Positions 5,676 through 7,043 of a DNA stretch of 7,043 nt are shown in pieces. The translations under genes and the position numbers were made by a program. The notes beneath the pieces were generated by a model. It worked only from the letters and a program-made list of their open reading frames with translations. It did not search any database and had not been told where the DNA came from. The number at the start of each line of letters is the position of its first letter. The first letter of the stretch is position 1. Origin of the DNA: Planctomycetota bacterium (GTDB lineage Bacteria; Planctomycetota; Phycisphaerae; SM23-33; FEN-1343); NCBI GenBank assembly GCA_013203365.1, contig JABMQG010000261.1, positions 1-7,043 on the forward strand. Direction: 5' to 3'.

Positions 5676-7043
5676 ATGATCGACTCAGTACGTTCATGCC
5701 GCCCAGAGGATAACCAGATCGTCATCCTCGGCGCGAAGGAACACAACCTTCAGAACATCAACGTCCGCATACCTCGCGATCGGCTGGTGGTGGTAACGGG
5801 CCTGTCCGGAAGCGGCAAGAGCTCGCTGGCTTTCGATACAATCTATGCCGAGGGCCAGCGGAAGTACGTGGAAAGCCTGTCCGCATACGCTCGGCAGTTT
5901 TTGGCTCAATTGCAGAAGCCGGACGTGGAGCATATCGAGGGTCTGCCGCCGACCATAGCCATCGAGCAGCGGGCCGGCAGCGCCAACCCGCGATCGACCG
6001 TTGCAACGACCACGGAGATTTACGACTACCTCCGCCTGCTGTTCGCCCGCGTGGGCCAGCCGCATTGCTGGATCTGCGACCGGCCGATCACAAGCCAGAC
6101 CGTCACCAACATGGTTGACAGCATATTCCGCCTGCCTGAGGGCACCCGATTCATGGTTCTGGCCCCGTTAGTCAGGGGACAGAAAGGCCAACACGAGGAC
6201 GTGTTCCGGCTGGTTCAGCGGGAGGGTTTCGTCCGGGTGCGGATGGACGGGGTAATCTACGACGTCAAGGGCACACCGGAACTGAAGAAGAACGTCAAGC
6301 ATACCATCGAGGTAGTCGTAGACAGGCTGGTCCTTCGCGAGACGGTCCGCCCAAGGCTGGCCGACAGCCTGGAAGTGGCCTTGCGGCTCAGTGACGGCCT
6401 GGTTGTTATATGCTACCAGGAAGACGAGGCACCTGCCCGCCGGGGCAAACCAGCCAAAGCGGACGAGGCCTCCGAACCGGCCGTCCAAGCCAAAGGGCAA
6501 ACTGCTTGGCGCGATCAGATCTACAGCGCCACCTACGCCTGCCCCGATCACCCGGAGGTCAACCTGCCGGAGCTTGCGCCCCGGATGTTCAGCTTCAACT
6601 CACCCTACGGCGCCTGCCCGGAATGCGACGGGCTGGGCACGATTCTGGAATTCGATCCGGACCTGATCGTGCCGGACCCCACGCTTACGCTCAGCCACGG
6701 CGCCATAGCCGCCTGGCGGCACGGCGGCCAGCGAATGAACATCTACTACAGCCGCCTCCTCCGCCAATTCTGCCGAGATAATAACGCCTCGCCGAACGTA
6801 CCCTACGCTCAACTGCCGGCGGCGATCAGGCAGAGCCTGATGAGCGGCAGCGGACGGTTCGAGGGCGTCGTGCCCAATCTCACCAGGCGGTGGCAGAACA
6901 CAGACAGCGAGTACGTCAAGGAACACCTGCATGCTTACTTGTCTGAAAATCCCTGCCGGGCGTGCAAGGGCACCCGGCTGCGGCCGGCCAGCCTGGCGGT
7001 GCGAATAGGACAGTACAATGTTCACGACGTTACCAGCTTGAGC
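5676..7043 (+). CDS. uvrA: UvrA, excinuclease ABC subunit A, N-terminal 456 residues (3' end beyond window)
   Basis: UvrA is the DNA-damage sensor of nucleotide excision repair. It dimerises, scans DNA and loads UvrB. The frame is open from the ATG at 5676 to the window edge, about half of a normal protein of about 950 aa. Visible parts in order: the IVILGAKEHNLQNINVRIPRD entry strand (split here as residues 15-24 and 25-35), Walker A GLSGSGKSS at 42-50 (Lys48), the UvrA-specific YAEGQRKYVESL at 57-68, TTEIYDYLRLLFARVG at about 112-127, the UvrB-binding domain at about 131-246, and the zinc-module residues Cys289/His292 and Cys314/Cys317. Last comes CRACKGTRLRP at 427-437, the second half of the insertion region. 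The first-domain LSGGE signature lies beyond the edge. The first zinc pair is CPDH in place of CxxC, a variant I believe occurs in other UvrAs. Residues 249-277 are an Ala/Lys/Glu-rich insert absent from the E. coli protein. The ribosome site is weak (AAGG 14 nt upstream), but no other in-frame ATG or GTG fits. Confidence 0.97.
   Translation, partial: MIDSVRSCRPEDNQIVILGAKEHNLQNINVRIPRDRLVVVTGLSGSGKSSLAFDTIYAEGQRKYVESLSAYARQFLAQLQKPDVEHIEGLPPTIAIEQRAGSANPRSTVATTTEIYDYLRLLFARVGQPHCWICDRPITSQTVTNMVDSIFRLPEGTRFMVLAPLVRGQKGQHEDVFRLVQREGFVRVRMDGVIYDVKGTPELKKNVKHTIEVVVDRLVLRETVRPRLADSLEVALRLSDGLVVICYQEDEAPARRGKPAKADEASEPAVQAKGQTAWRDQIYSATYACPDHPEVNLPELAPRMFSFNSPYGACPECDGLGTILEFDPDLIVPDPTLTLSHGAIAAWRHGGQRMNIYYSRLLRQFCRDNNASPNVPYAQLPAAIRQSLMSGSGRFEGVVPNLTRRWQNTDSEYVKEHLHAYLSENPCRACKGTRLRPASLAVRIGQYNVHDVTSLS

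Noticed and set aside
5694..6065. Antisense frames of 82-141 codons opposite uvrA.
   Set aside because: The plus strand encodes unmistakable UvrA motifs across the whole stretch; these are GC-rich shadow frames.
1..7043. CRISPR array, tRNA, rRNA or replication origin.
   Set aside because: No regularly spaced repeats, cloverleaf-like segment, conserved rRNA text or iteron cluster was seen.

Overview
The window shows two chromosomal housekeeping-type genes facing away from each other, with a compact two-gene protease/ATPase module between them. On the minus strand, the 5' 1386 bases hold the N-terminal 462 residues of an exported M16 (insulinase/pitrilysin-type) zinc peptidase, cut by the window edge. 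On the plus strand, the last 1368 bases hold the first 456 residues of UvrA, the nucleotide-excision-repair ATPase, also cut by the edge. The GC-rich sequence and the UvrA text (residues 99-126, with A-G-S-A-N-P-R-S-T-V-A-T-T-T before the E-I-Y-D-Y-L-R motif) look planctomycete-like, perhaps a Phycisphaerae-type lineage. That taxonomic guess is from memory of the family and was not searched.

Between them, on the minus strand, lie a classic AAA+ ATPase (325-328 aa, 5332/5341 to 4355) and, 24 nt downstream, an 863-aa cytoplasmic subtilisin-like (S8) serine protease with an intact Asp/His/Ser triad and oxyanion Asn (4330 to 1739). The gene order, the lack of a signal peptide and the motif set match the IetA/IetS pair. 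IetAS was first described as a toxin (protease)/antitoxin (ATPase) stability module of Agrobacterium Ti plasmid pTiC58, and later reported among anti-phage defence systems. The unit has its own good sigma70-like promoter (TTGAGA, 17 nt, TACAAT) with a GAAC-CCG-GTTC dyad inside the spacer, good ribosome sites for both genes, and a T-run hairpin just after the protease stop codon.

The most unusual signal is at the edges of this unit. A 26-bp sequence (22 of 26 matching) occurs as an inverted pair at 1608-1633 and 5502-5527. Directly outside each copy sits an 18-bp direct repeat (17 of 18 matching) at 1592-1609 and 5528-5545. Direct repeats outside inverted repeats with TGTCA...TGACA ends is the layout of an inserted mobile segment, yet no transposase is encoded inside. 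The roughly 3.9-kb interval holds exactly one self-contained promoter-ietA-ietS-terminator cassette. Removing it with one copy of the direct repeat would leave a simple 353-nt divergent spacer between the M16 gene and uvrA. My reading is that an IetAS defence/addiction cassette was inserted between two core genes, possibly by a non-autonomous element whose transposase acts from elsewhere.

The two spacers without genes (1387-1738 and 5346-5675) contain the promoters, hairpins and repeats listed below. I see no tRNA, rRNA or CRISPR array.
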